From: Rickettsiales bacterium
GTDB taxonomy: Bacteria > Pseudomonadota > Alphaproteobacteria > Rickettsiales > CANDYO01
NCBI GenBank assembly: GCA_947424995.1
Contig: CANDYO010000051.1
Location: forward strand, 1-13,036
Direction: 5' to 3'
DNA: 13,036 nt
Below, one piece after another: positions 6,201 through 13,021 of the stretch (positions are counted from its first letter, which is position 1; each line of letters starts with the position of its first letter). The notes beneath the pieces are model-generated. The model was not told the origin of the DNA, did not search any database, and saw only the letters and a program-made list of their open reading frames with translations. A program made the translations under genes and the position numbers.

Positions 6201-6390
6201 AAAAGGGCTTCCAAAAAATATTCGTCTCTACCTCACCTTCAATTGAAGAACTCCTCCGGAAAGATTTTTTCTCATCCAGTCTCACATGTGTTCGAACTTA
6301 GACACTAATTTAAAGAAAATTATCAAGATGCTTGCATAAAATAGATTTTATCGGCTATAGTTAAGAAAAATATTATAATACCATTTTTTG
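6201..6390. other. Intergenic stretch with no clear gene
   Basis: Between the terminator and repeat R5 I see no convincing gene. On the minus strand, 6199-6297 reads as an open frame of about 32 codons ending in a stop (RLDEKKSFRRSSSIEG near its centre), with no ribosome binding site or start context. It could be a relic of a mobile or duplicated gene but cannot be assigned. Confidence 0.5.
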
Positions 6391-6494
6391 CGTTATCTTG
6401 GGCGAGGACGAAGTCCTAGACCTTAGGATCTCGTGAGAAAAAAGACTCCTGAGATCCATGGTTGCTTAGATAAAGAGGCTTGCCAGGGATGACG
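6391..6494. repeat. Dispersed palindromic intergenic repeat, copy R5
   Basis: A 104-bp copy. The left end is degenerate (CGTTATCTTGG) while the right end CCAGGGATGACG is intact. It has an internal GGATCTCGTGAG...CTCCTGAGATCC stem and a GGACGAAGTCC lateral hairpin near 6406-6416. It lies 10 bp upstream of the pnt promoter -35 box, so it should not be transcribed with pnt. Confidence 0.8.
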
Positions 6495-6504
6495 CGCTAA
6501 GAGT

Positions 6505-6533
6505 TTGTTAAACTAATAGAGACTTGGTATAAT
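6505..6533 (+). promoter_or_regulatory. Sigma-70 promoter of the pnt-glpX operon
   Basis: TTGTTA (6505-6510), a 17-nt spacer, then a perfect TATAAT (6528-6533) preceded by TGG (extended -10). The predicted start near 6540 leaves a leader of only about 15 nt before the pntAA ATG at 6555, with no Shine-Dalgarno sequence in it. Confidence 0.75.
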
Positions 6534-6554
6534 CTAAAAATAAGAATAAAAATT

Positions 6555-7706
6555 ATGAAAATAGCAGTTTTAAAAGAAAGAGCTTTGGGTGAACAAAGAG
6601 TAGCAATTTCTCCTGAAATGGTTAAAAAGCTTGTGTCACAAGGAGTAGAAATTCGTATTGAACAAGGAGCAGGAGAGCTTTCTTCTATCAGTGACGAAGA
6701 ATATATTCAAGCTGGAGCTAAAGTTTCTAAAGTATTGTTAGAGATAGTTGCTGATGCCGATGTAATTTTAAAAGTTCAGCCTTCTCCACAAACTAACTCT
6801 TCTAAGGAAGATGATCTAACCGAACTTGCCTTTATAAGACCTGGTGCAACTTTAATAGGTTTGCTTTCTCCTTATAATAATAAAGAGTTACTTGAAACTT
6901 ATGCTAGTAAAAAGGTAACTTCAGTGGCGATGGAATTAGTGCCAAGAATTACTAAAGCACAAGGTATGGACGTATTATCCTCACAAAGTAATTTAGCTGG
7001 GTATATGGCAGTTATTAGAGCTGCTAATGAATATGGTCGAGCTTTTCCTATGATGATGACAGCTGCAGGTACTGTATCGCCAGCAAGAGTTTTAGTGATG
7101 GGCGCTGGGGTTGCAGGTTTGCAAGCGATTGCTACAGCTAGAAGACTCGGAGCTATAGTTTCAGTTTTTGATGTTCGCTCAGTTGCAAAAGAGCAAGTGG
7201 AAAGTCTGGGAGCTACGTTCGTAGAAGTGCCAGCTGAAGAAGATGGATCTACAGGTGCAGGTTACGCTAAAGAAATGAGTGAAGAATATAAACTTAAGCA
7301 AAAACAATTGATTCACGATACTATCAAAAAGAGTGATATTGTTATTACTACTGCATTGATTCCAGGCAGACCGGCACCACAGCTTGTCTCTTTAGAAATG
7401 GTAAAAGATATGCGAGCAGGTTCAGTGATTATAGATTTGGCGGCCGCAAATGGTGGCAACTGTGAAGGGATGGTGGCTGACAAGGTAGTACTTTATAATA
7501 ATGTTAAAATTATTGGTTATAGCAATTTACCAACTGCTCTTGCAGCTGATGCCAGCCGGTTATATTCACGTAATTTATATAATTTCCTAGAATATATTAC
7601 CAATAAAGAATTTAAGACTATTGAGATAAATTTTGATGATGAAATTATCAAAGCTTGCGTATTAACCTACGATGGGCAAATTATTCATCCAAATTTTAAA
7701 GAATAA
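6555..7706 (+). CDS. pntAA: Proton-translocating NAD(P)+ transhydrogenase, subunit alpha-1 (NAD(H)-binding dI)
   Basis: This is the soluble domain I subunit of the Re/Si-specific transhydrogenase. The complex transfers hydride from NADH to NADP+ at the inner membrane, driven by proton import. The protein is 383 residues, as expected for the split alpha-1 chain of the Rhodospirillum rubrum type. It begins with the MKIAVLKER and GEQRVAISP segments shared with alanine dehydrogenases. The RQD loop is intact (Arg131, Gln136, Asp139 within PRITKAQGMDVLSSQSN). The nucleotide-binding GAGVAG is at 183-188 with FDVR at 205-208, where the Asp binds the adenine ribose of NAD. ALIPGRPAP and IDLAAANGGN complete the family pattern. 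It is the first gene of the operon, and its ATG lacks a ribosome binding site because the leader is very short. Confidence 0.97.
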   Translation: MKIAVLKERALGEQRVAISPEMVKKLVSQGVEIRIEQGAGELSSISDEEYIQAGAKVSKVLLEIVADADVILKVQPSPQTNSSKEDDLTELAFIRPGATLIGLLSPYNNKELLETYASKKVTSVAMELVPRITKAQGMDVLSSQSNLAGYMAVIRAANEYGRAFPMMMTAAGTVSPARVLVMGAGVAGLQAIATARRLGAIVSVFDVRSVAKEQVESLGATFVEVPAEEDGSTGAGYAKEMSEEYKLKQKQLIHDTIKKSDIVITTALIPGRPAPQLVSLEMVKDMRAGSVIIDLAAANGGNCEGMVADKVVLYNNVKIIGYSNLPTALAADASRLYSRNLYNFLEYITNKEFKTIEINFDDEIIKACVLTYDGQIIHPNFKE

Positions 7707-7724
7707 ACATTTAAGGAGGATTAA

Positions 7725-8144
7725 ATGTCGAATAATATTTCTGGGGCATTAAAAAATGCTGATGAAGTTGTCCAGCATGTTAAAGTTTTATCAGAGCAGG
7801 CTAATGGTTTAGCGAGTAAGTTACATCTTCTTGCTGCAGAGCCAGTACAACAAATAACGACTGGGGTAGATCCATTAATTTTTGCCATTACTATTTTTGT
7901 ATTGGCTTGTTTTGTTGGATATTATGTGGTGTGGAAAGTTACTCCAGCGCTACATACTCCTTTAATGGCGGTGACTAATGCCATTTCTGGTATTATTATC
8001 GTCGGAGCAATTATAGCTCTTGGACCAAAAGACTTTAGCATAGCTAAAGTTTCTGGGTTTATTGCCGTAACTTTAGCTGCGGTGAATATTTTCGGTGGTT
8101 TTTTGGTTACCCAAAGAATGTTAGCAATGTTTAGAAAGAAATAG
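7725..8144 (+). CDS. pntAB: NAD(P)+ transhydrogenase, subunit alpha-2 (membrane dII part)
   Basis: A small integral membrane chain of the three-subunit transhydrogenase, 139 residues. It has a helical N-terminus (1-45) and three membrane helices at about 50-70, 79-100 and 108-130. The family segment KVTPALHTPLMAVTNAISG (71-89) is present between the first and second helices. With PntB it forms the proton channel. A strong AAGGAGGA site precedes the ATG, 18 bp after the pntAA stop. pntB starts 2 bp after its stop. The separate alpha-1/alpha-2 arrangement is the alphaproteobacterial form; enterobacteria have these fused as PntA. Confidence 0.96.
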   Translation: MSNNISGALKNADEVVQHVKVLSEQANGLASKLHLLAAEPVQQITTGVDPLIFAITIFVLACFVGYYVVWKVTPALHTPLMAVTNAISGIIIVGAIIALGPKDFSIAKVSGFIAVTLAAVNIFGGFLVTQRMLAMFRKK

Positions 8145-8146
8145 CC

Positions 8147-9544
8147 ATGACAACACAAATTTCATCACTACTTTATTTAATTTCTGCAGTTTGTTTTATC
8201 TTCGCTTTGAAGGGGTTATCTTCTCCTAAAAGTGCTAGATCTGGTAATTTTATTGGTATACTCGGAATGGGGTTGGCAATTTTTACTACCTTTAATCATC
8301 CGTCTATGGAAAGTGATTCTATAACATTGATAGGAATAGCTCTAGGCGGTATTATCGGTTTAGTTATTGCGAAGAAAATTCAGATGACCGCGATGCCGCA
8401 ATTGGTAGCAGCTTTCCACTCTCTTGTGGGCTTAGCAGCTGTGTTTATCGCTATTGCAGTTTATTCGAATCCAGAAGCTCATAATATCGGTGTTAGCGGC
8501 CATCTAAAATTAGCTAATTTAATTGAGCTTGGGCTAGGGGCTGTTATCGGCGCTATTACTTTTTCTGGTTCAGTAGTTGCTTTTCTTAAATTACAAGGAA
8601 TTATGAAAGGTAATCCTGCTCGTTTTGCAGGGCAGCATTTACTCAATTTAGCTATTGGGCTTGCGATATGTTTTTTCCTATACGCTTTTTGCGCAGACCA
8701 ATCAGCGATTACTTTCGGCTTGATTATAGTTCTTGCATTATTATTGGGATTCTTACTGATTATACCAATCGGTGGAGCTGATATGCCAGTAGTTGTATCG
8801 ATGCTTAACTCTTATTCTGGTTGGGCAGCAGCGGGTATTGGTTTCACTCTATCAAATAGTTTACTGATTATTACTGGAGCCTTGGTTGGTGCTAGTGGTG
8901 CTATTTTGAGTTACATTATGTGCAAAGCAATGAATAGATCATTATTCAATGTTATTTTTGGTGGCTTTGCTACGGCTGGAGCAGCGGCGCAAATTGCAGG
9001 TGTTGAAGATAGGCCAGTGAAAAGCATATCAGCTGAGGATGCAGCTTTTATTCTTAAAAACTCGCAAAGTGTGGTTATTGTTCCTGGTTATGGGATGGCA
9101 GTTGCTCAAGCTCAGCATACCGTAAAAGAAATGGCAGAATATTTAAGAAAACATGGGGTTAAAGTGCGTTATGCTATTCATCCTGTAGCCGGTAGAATGC
9201 CAGGCCATATGAATGTATTGCTCGCTGAAGCTGGAGTTAATTATGAAGATGTATTCGAATTAGAAGATATTAATAGAGATTTTGCTAGTACTGATGTGGC
9301 GTTCGTAATTGGTGCTAATGATATCACTAATCCAGCTGCAAAAACTGATCCAACTAGCCCTATCTATGGTATGCCAATTTTAGAAGTTGCAGCTGCTAAA
9401 ACAGTGTTATTTATTAAGCGTGGAATGGCACCTGGTTATGCGGGGGTTGAAAATGAATTATTCTTTAGAGATAATACTATGATGCTTTTTGGTGATGCTA
9501 AAAAAGTTACCGAATCAATACTTAAAGATCTTGAGGCTGCTTAA
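8147..9544 (+). CDS. pntB: NAD(P)+ transhydrogenase, subunit beta (membrane dII plus NADP(H)-binding dIII)
   Basis: 465 residues, matching the usual 460-465. The first 280 residues form the membrane part with about nine helices. His91 (in AAFHSLVGLAA) and Asn221 (in NSYSGWAAAG) correspond to the channel residues His91 and Asn222 of the E. coli beta subunit. A linker (about 281-300) leads to the soluble NADP(H) domain: VPGYGMAVAQAQ (312-323), HPVAGRMPGHMNVLLAEA (345-362), IGANDITNPAA (388-398) and KRGMAPGYAGVEN (424-436). All expected motifs are intact. The ATG lies 2 bp after pntAB, with only a weak purine-rich site inside the end of pntAB, so translation is probably coupled. The stop is directly followed by the glpX start (TAA|ATG). 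Confidence 0.97.
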   Translation: MTTQISSLLYLISAVCFIFALKGLSSPKSARSGNFIGILGMGLAIFTTFNHPSMESDSITLIGIALGGIIGLVIAKKIQMTAMPQLVAAFHSLVGLAAVFIAIAVYSNPEAHNIGVSGHLKLANLIELGLGAVIGAITFSGSVVAFLKLQGIMKGNPARFAGQHLLNLAIGLAICFFLYAFCADQSAITFGLIIVLALLLGFLLIIPIGGADMPVVVSMLNSYSGWAAAGIGFTLSNSLLIITGALVGASGAILSYIMCKAMNRSLFNVIFGGFATAGAAAQIAGVEDRPVKSISAEDAAFILKNSQSVVIVPGYGMAVAQAQHTVKEMAEYLRKHGVKVRYAIHPVAGRMPGHMNVLLAEAGVNYEDVFELEDINRDFASTDVAFVIGANDITNPAAKTDPTSPIYGMPILEVAAAKTVLFIKRGMAPGYAGVENELFFRDNTMMLFGDAKKVTESILKDLEAA

Positions 9545-10489
9545 ATGTCGCTTGCAGAATTAAATCTATTAGAGATCATAAAATCCACTCAAGAAGCTGC
9601 TATTGCTTGCTATGACCATATCGGTAAAGGTAATGAAAAATTAGCTGACAAGGCGGCTGTTGATGCTATGCGTAGTAGTTTAAATCAGATGGATTTCAAA
9701 GCAAAAATAGTTATCGGAGAAGGTGAGCGTGATGAAGCTCCGATGCTTTATATCGGTGAAGAAGTAGGCCTTTTACGTGAATTAGCAATAATTTCTTCAT
9801 ATGATATAGCAGTTGACCCACTAGAAGGAACAACTATTTGTGCATCGAATTTGCCTGGTTCGCTAGCGGTACTTGCTATTAGTGATCATGGCTCAATGCT
9901 ACATGCTCCTGACGTTTATATGGATAAAATAGCTTCATTTATCCCTGCAGAAAAGCAGGTAATAGATTTAGACAATTCAGTAAAAGAAAATTTAAGAAAT
10001 ATTGCTAATTATAAAAAAGTTGATATTAGTGATTTAAACGTCATTATTTTAAATAGAACTAGGCACTTAGAAATAATTGCTAAAGTTCGTGAAGCTGGAG
10101 CTAGAATAAAGCTAATTGATGATGGAGATGTGGCAGCGGTAATTGCTGTTGCAAAGGCCCAAGCTGACTTATATTTAGGTATTGGTGGAGCTCCAGAAGG
10201 TGTCCTAGCTGCTGCTGCGCTTAAGACTTTAGGTGGGCAAATGATGGGACGCTTACTTTTTAAAGATGATGCTGAAAGAGCTAAGGCCAACAAGCTTGGC
10301 ATTCTAGACCTAAATAAAAAATATCACCTAAATGATTTAGTTAGCCAAGATGCTATTTTCTGTGCTACTGGAGTTACCACCGGTAATCTATTAAATGGGG
10401 TAGAAAAAAATGGTAAGCTTTGGAAAACTCATTCACTAATTTTATCCTCCATTAATAAGCAAATAATCAAAATCGAACTTAGTTCATAA
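9545..10489 (+). CDS. glpX: Class II fructose-1,6-bisphosphatase
   Basis: This enzyme hydrolyses fructose-1,6-bisphosphate to fructose-6-phosphate, the committed step of gluconeogenesis, using divalent metal. It is 314 residues, against 336 in E. coli GlpX. Conserved metal and substrate residues are visible: Asp35 in ADKAAVDAMR, Glu59 in IGEGERDEAPM, Asp91/Glu94/Thr96 in DPLEGTT, Tyr125 in YMDKIA, KLIDDGDVAA (189-198) and Glu218 in GGAPEGV. These align with E. coli Asp33, Glu57, Asp85/Glu88/Thr90, Tyr119 and Glu213 by motif. The ATG directly abuts the pntB stop, with GAGG about 8 nt upstream, so it belongs to the pnt operon. Pairing NADPH generation with a gluconeogenic phosphatase suggests supply of sugar phosphates for biosynthesis without net glycolysis. 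Confidence 0.95.
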   Translation: MSLAELNLLEIIKSTQEAAIACYDHIGKGNEKLADKAAVDAMRSSLNQMDFKAKIVIGEGERDEAPMLYIGEEVGLLRELAIISSYDIAVDPLEGTTICASNLPGSLAVLAISDHGSMLHAPDVYMDKIASFIPAEKQVIDLDNSVKENLRNIANYKKVDISDLNVIILNRTRHLEIIAKVREAGARIKLIDDGDVAAVIAVAKAQADLYLGIGGAPEGVLAAAALKTLGGQMMGRLLFKDDAERAKANKLGILDLNKKYHLNDLVSQDAIFCATGVTTGNLLNGVEKNGKLWKTHSLILSSINKQIIKIELSS

Positions 10490-10513
10490 GTATTTAAACT
10501 AAAATACTTTCTT
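10488..10513 (+). terminator. Probable weak terminator of the pnt-glpX operon
   Basis: AAGTATTT (10488-10495) and AAATACTT (10502-10509) form a perfect 8-bp stem with a 6-nt loop. The left arm overlaps the glpX stop codon, and a TCTTCC pyrimidine run follows. All but two pairs are A-T, so termination may be incomplete. Confidence 0.45.
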
Positions 10514-10587
10514 CCTTGCTTAATTGCTAATTTTAGCTCATGCAACGGTATTATTATTTTTTTATTGCAACCACTACAGATACGTGT

Positions 10588-10630
10588 TTCAATTATTAGT
10601 TGGGGAAATAGTATTGGAGTTAAGAAGCTA
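10588..10630 (+). promoter_or_regulatory. Conserved leader of the repeat-protein gene (copy 1)
   Basis: The 5' flank up to the ATG at 10631 is nearly the same as that before the second gene at 13022. Positions 10588-10606 match 12946-12964 at 17 of 19, and 10607-10645 match 12998-13036 at 36 of 39. Copy 2 has 33 extra bases between the two blocks. It contains GGAG and AAGAAG as ribosome binding sites. No clear sigma-70 promoter was found inside it. Confidence 0.7.
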
Positions 10631-12808
10631 ATGAAAAAAAGAACGAATAGTGATGAAAGTGAAGGTAGTACCGATGATGGTACAGAGTCTTTAACTACTC
10701 TGAGTAGTAGTAGTAAAGAGTCTTTAGATAGAGCAGATAGTCCTATTTCATCTGAAGCTTCGAGTGATAAGGGTATATCTAATAGTGATAGTTTAGACTC
10801 TTTAACTAGTGCTGGTAAATCAGGTAGTGATAGTAGTGATGAGTCTTTAACTAGCTCAGATAGTAGAGCAGATAGTAGAGCAGATAGTAGAGCAGATAGT
10901 CCTATCTCATCTGAGACTTCAAGTGCTGAATCAATAGATAGTGCTGAAGCATCTGATGGAGTTTTATCTAATTCGGTTGCACTTTTAAGGACTGCTTATG
11001 ATTTTGCATTTGATCAAATAGAAAAAGAAGAGAACCAAAAATCTGAAGCTCAGTATCACGATGAAGAAAGATATACTTCTCTAGCAAATACAATTAACGA
11101 TTTTATTGGACAGTATGATCTACAAATCTCTAAACAAGGCAGTGATTTAGATAAATATCTTACTTTTATAGACAAGGTGGCTGCAGATAGGAGTGGTTCT
11201 CCATTAAGTATAAAAAGGATAAGAGAGCTGCAAGTGACTCTTACAGATAAAAATCCACAAACTACCAATAATTCTAATGATTTGACCAGTAAAGTAGTTA
11301 ATAAAGCTTTAAAAGTACGTCGTGCAGCCGTTAGTTTTGCTGCTGGTTTTATTATAAAGCCAAAAGATGTAGCTAAGTTCAAAAAATTACCTAAAGAAAA
11401 AAAAGAGCAAATTAAATTGGTTCAAAAATGTATAGAGCTAGAAAACAATCAACAAATTTCTACTCAAGACAAAAAAGATGCTCGTCAAGCTATCAATAAA
11501 GAATTTGACTCTTTAGTACGAAAAGAATTTAGAAAAAATAGAGATAATATCTGGCGCATTATGGCAAGACGGAAAGAACACGGAGAGTTGTTTAGCCATG
11601 AGTCAAGAGATGAAATAAGGGATGCAATGTTGCATCCCTTTCAAAAAATTACCGAAGACAAAGACTTAACTCTTCTTGAGAAAACCGCTAAAATAACAAT
11701 GAAAGTAGGAGAAAAAGCACTAGGTGGTGGTAAGTATCTTGTAGGAAAAGTTGCTGAAGTTGCTCAATATGTAGTAAAGCATTCAATAAAACAACCTGTA
11801 ATGGCTGCGTACAGATTGCCAATGTCTACAGTGAATGGATTAGAGTATCTAACTCTAAAAGCACAAGCTGCGGCTGAGAATGATCTAAAAAAGAAAGCTC
11901 AACTAGAGCAAGATGCAGATATAAAATTTAAAAACTTAGGTTATGAAGGAGAGAAATTTATTAGAGCGGTAGCTGCAACTGCTGGCATTGCGCTTGTAGA
12001 TACTGCAATCGTATCTACTCTTGGAGCGCATGTTCCTGCTATGGCTGCGGTTCATGTAGCTATGTCTTCGGCTATGGAAGCAATTCCTGCTGCGTCTGGG
12101 GCTCATCATGGTGGAGAAGCTATATTAATTACTGCTGAAGCTGCTCATCAAGTGCAGAATGTTAGAGACGGAGTGGAAGCAATAAAAGAGAAGGTAGATT
12201 TAATTGAAAAACATCAAAAAAACTTGCAGCCTCATGAAAAGAAAAAAGATCATAAAAGGAAAAACATTCACAAACTTGGCATAATTGGTTTATTAGAATT
12301 TAATGAAACGGGTAGCATGGAAGATGAGGATTCTCGAAGTAATTCACTTCGGAAAGAGGAATTAAAGACAAGAGAAGTTATGGAATCAAAGGCAAGAGAA
12401 GCTATGGGAGCTGAAGATGTTCAAGGTAAAGCCCTTAGAAAAGAAGGAACTGAGGAATTAAAGGCTAGAGAAGATATGCAAGCTGAAGATGTTCAAGGTA
12501 AAGCCCTTAGAAAAGAGGGAGCTAAGGAATTAAAGACAAGAGAATCTATGGGAGCTGAGGATGTACAAAGCGAAGCTCTTAGAAAAGAAGGAACTGAGGA
12601 ATTAAAGACAAGAGAATCTATGGGAGCTGAAGATGTGAACGTTAGACCTATACCTAAGTTAGTTGCTAATCTACCTATTATTTCACAGCAAGCGATCCAG
12701 CAAGCAACATTGGCATTAAAACCAGTATTAAAGATAGATGCTGGGTCTGATACAAATTCCAGCACTAGCACTAGCACAAAAGGTAAAGCAGCTGTTAAAA
12801 AACGATAA
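10631..12808 (+). CDS. Large repeat-containing protein of unknown function (725 aa), first of a tandem family
   Basis: I chose the ATG at 10631 (MKKRTNSDES), because the same leader and first five codons recur at 13022; an upstream TTG at 10565 would add 22 unlikely residues. Residues 1-115 are very rich in Ser, Asp and Glu and surely disordered, with RADS repeats (about 79-90) and a duplicated RADSPISSE. Residues 115-440 are mostly charged and helical. Residues about 445-510 are a small-residue, Ala-rich, moderately hydrophobic stretch (VAATAGIALVDTAIVSTLG, then His/Ala/Met-rich) that could insert in a membrane or pack as helices. A basic patch HEKKKDHKRK (535-544) follows. Residues 601-672 hold three 24-residue repeats (ALRKEGTEELKTRESMGAED type), and the tail is Ser/Thr/Lys. 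No signal peptide is seen. The low-complexity and repeat design resembles intracellular-bacterium secreted or host-interacting proteins, but I recognise no family; that role is inference. Confidence 0.85.
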   Translation: MKKRTNSDESEGSTDDGTESLTTLSSSSKESLDRADSPISSEASSDKGISNSDSLDSLTSAGKSGSDSSDESLTSSDSRADSRADSRADSPISSETSSAESIDSAEASDGVLSNSVALLRTAYDFAFDQIEKEENQKSEAQYHDEERYTSLANTINDFIGQYDLQISKQGSDLDKYLTFIDKVAADRSGSPLSIKRIRELQVTLTDKNPQTTNNSNDLTSKVVNKALKVRRAAVSFAAGFIIKPKDVAKFKKLPKEKKEQIKLVQKCIELENNQQISTQDKKDARQAINKEFDSLVRKEFRKNRDNIWRIMARRKEHGELFSHESRDEIRDAMLHPFQKITEDKDLTLLEKTAKITMKVGEKALGGGKYLVGKVAEVAQYVVKHSIKQPVMAAYRLPMSTVNGLEYLTLKAQAAAENDLKKKAQLEQDADIKFKNLGYEGEKFIRAVAATAGIALVDTAIVSTLGAHVPAMAAVHVAMSSAMEAIPAASGAHHGGEAILITAEAAHQVQNVRDGVEAIKEKVDLIEKHQKNLQPHEKKKDHKRKNIHKLGIIGLLEFNETGSMEDEDSRSNSLRKEELKTREVMESKAREAMGAEDVQGKALRKEGTEELKAREDMQAEDVQGKALRKEGAKELKTRESMGAEDVQSEALRKEGTEELKTRESMGAEDVNVRPIPKLVANLPIISQQAIQQATLALKPVLKIDAGSDTNSSTSTSTKGKAAVKKR
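10859..10900 (+). repeat. 12-bp tandem repeat encoding SRAD units
   Basis: GATAGTAGAGCA is repeated exactly at 10859-10870, 10871-10882 and 10883-10894, with a further GATAGT to 10900. It encodes (DSRA)n in the disordered N-terminus. The adjoining RADSPISSE block also occurs earlier (around 10724-10755), so this end has expanded by repeat duplication. The unit is a multiple of three, so length changes keep the frame. Confidence 0.9.
12344..12646 (+). repeat. 72-bp tandem repeats (24-aa units), three full copies plus a degenerate one
   Basis: Full units lie at 12431-12502, 12503-12574 and 12575-12646, each starting GC(C/T)CTTAGAAAAGA(A/G)G and encoding ALRKEG(T/A)(E/K)ELK(A/T)RE(D/S)M(Q/G)AEDV plus three variable residues. 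A degenerate unit at 12344-12430 encodes SLRKEELKTREVMESKAREAMGAEDVQGK and is 87 bp. High nucleotide identity between units points to recent duplication. The units are charged and predicted alpha-helical. Confidence 0.92.
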
Positions 12809-12814
12809 TTATTT

Positions 12815-12846
12815 GAACAAAGAGACGTAAAATACCTCTGTTTTAT
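12815..12846 (+). terminator. Possible weak terminator after the 725-aa gene
   Basis: CAAAGAG near 12818-12824 can pair with CTCTG(TT) at 12836-12842 with a small bulge, followed by TTTTATT. The stem is short and imperfect, and the position 10-30 bp past the stop is the main support. Confidence 0.3.
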
Positions 12847-12945
12847 TGTCAATAATCCTACTAAAAATGTAAAAATTGCTATTAAATCTTCGTGATAAAA
12901 GATAAGTAATATTATTTTTTGCTTGTAATGATTATGTCAACATGA

Positions 12946-13021
12946 TTCAATTATTAATTGAGGATTACTTTATTAATTCCGATTTTTAGGTCGGTAAAAT
13001 AATATTGGAGTGCAGAAGCTA
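12946..13021 (+). promoter_or_regulatory. Conserved leader of the second family member, with 33-bp insertion
   Basis: Matches the leader of the 10631 gene in two blocks (12946-12964 and 12998 onward), interrupted by 33 bp at 12965-12997. The extra segment contains CCGA-TTTTTAGG-TCGG, a small inverted repeat. Farther upstream, 12905-12931 also resembles 10547-10573 (an AT-rich run followed by TTGTAA or TTGCAA). Confidence 0.6.

Noticed and set aside
6199..6297. Minus-strand 32-codon frame as a transposase remnant
   Set aside because: There is no start, no ribosome binding site and no recognisable catalytic motif; it is too short to assign.
1226..6494. CRISPR array
   Set aside because: The repeats are kilobases apart, vary in length from 85 to 185 bp and are separated by genes, with no cas genes in view.
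7922..8158. Minus-strand open frame over pntAB
   Set aside because: Shadow of the conserved membrane subunit on the other strand.
10565..10630. TTG start adding 22 residues to the 725-aa protein
   Set aside because: The upstream stretch belongs to a leader shared with the second gene, and the ATG at 10631 is conserved in both copies.
12493..12852. Minus-strand open frame of 119 codons across the 72-bp repeats
   Set aside because: It is antisense to the repeat array, its own repeats merely mirror the sense repeats, and it has no start context.
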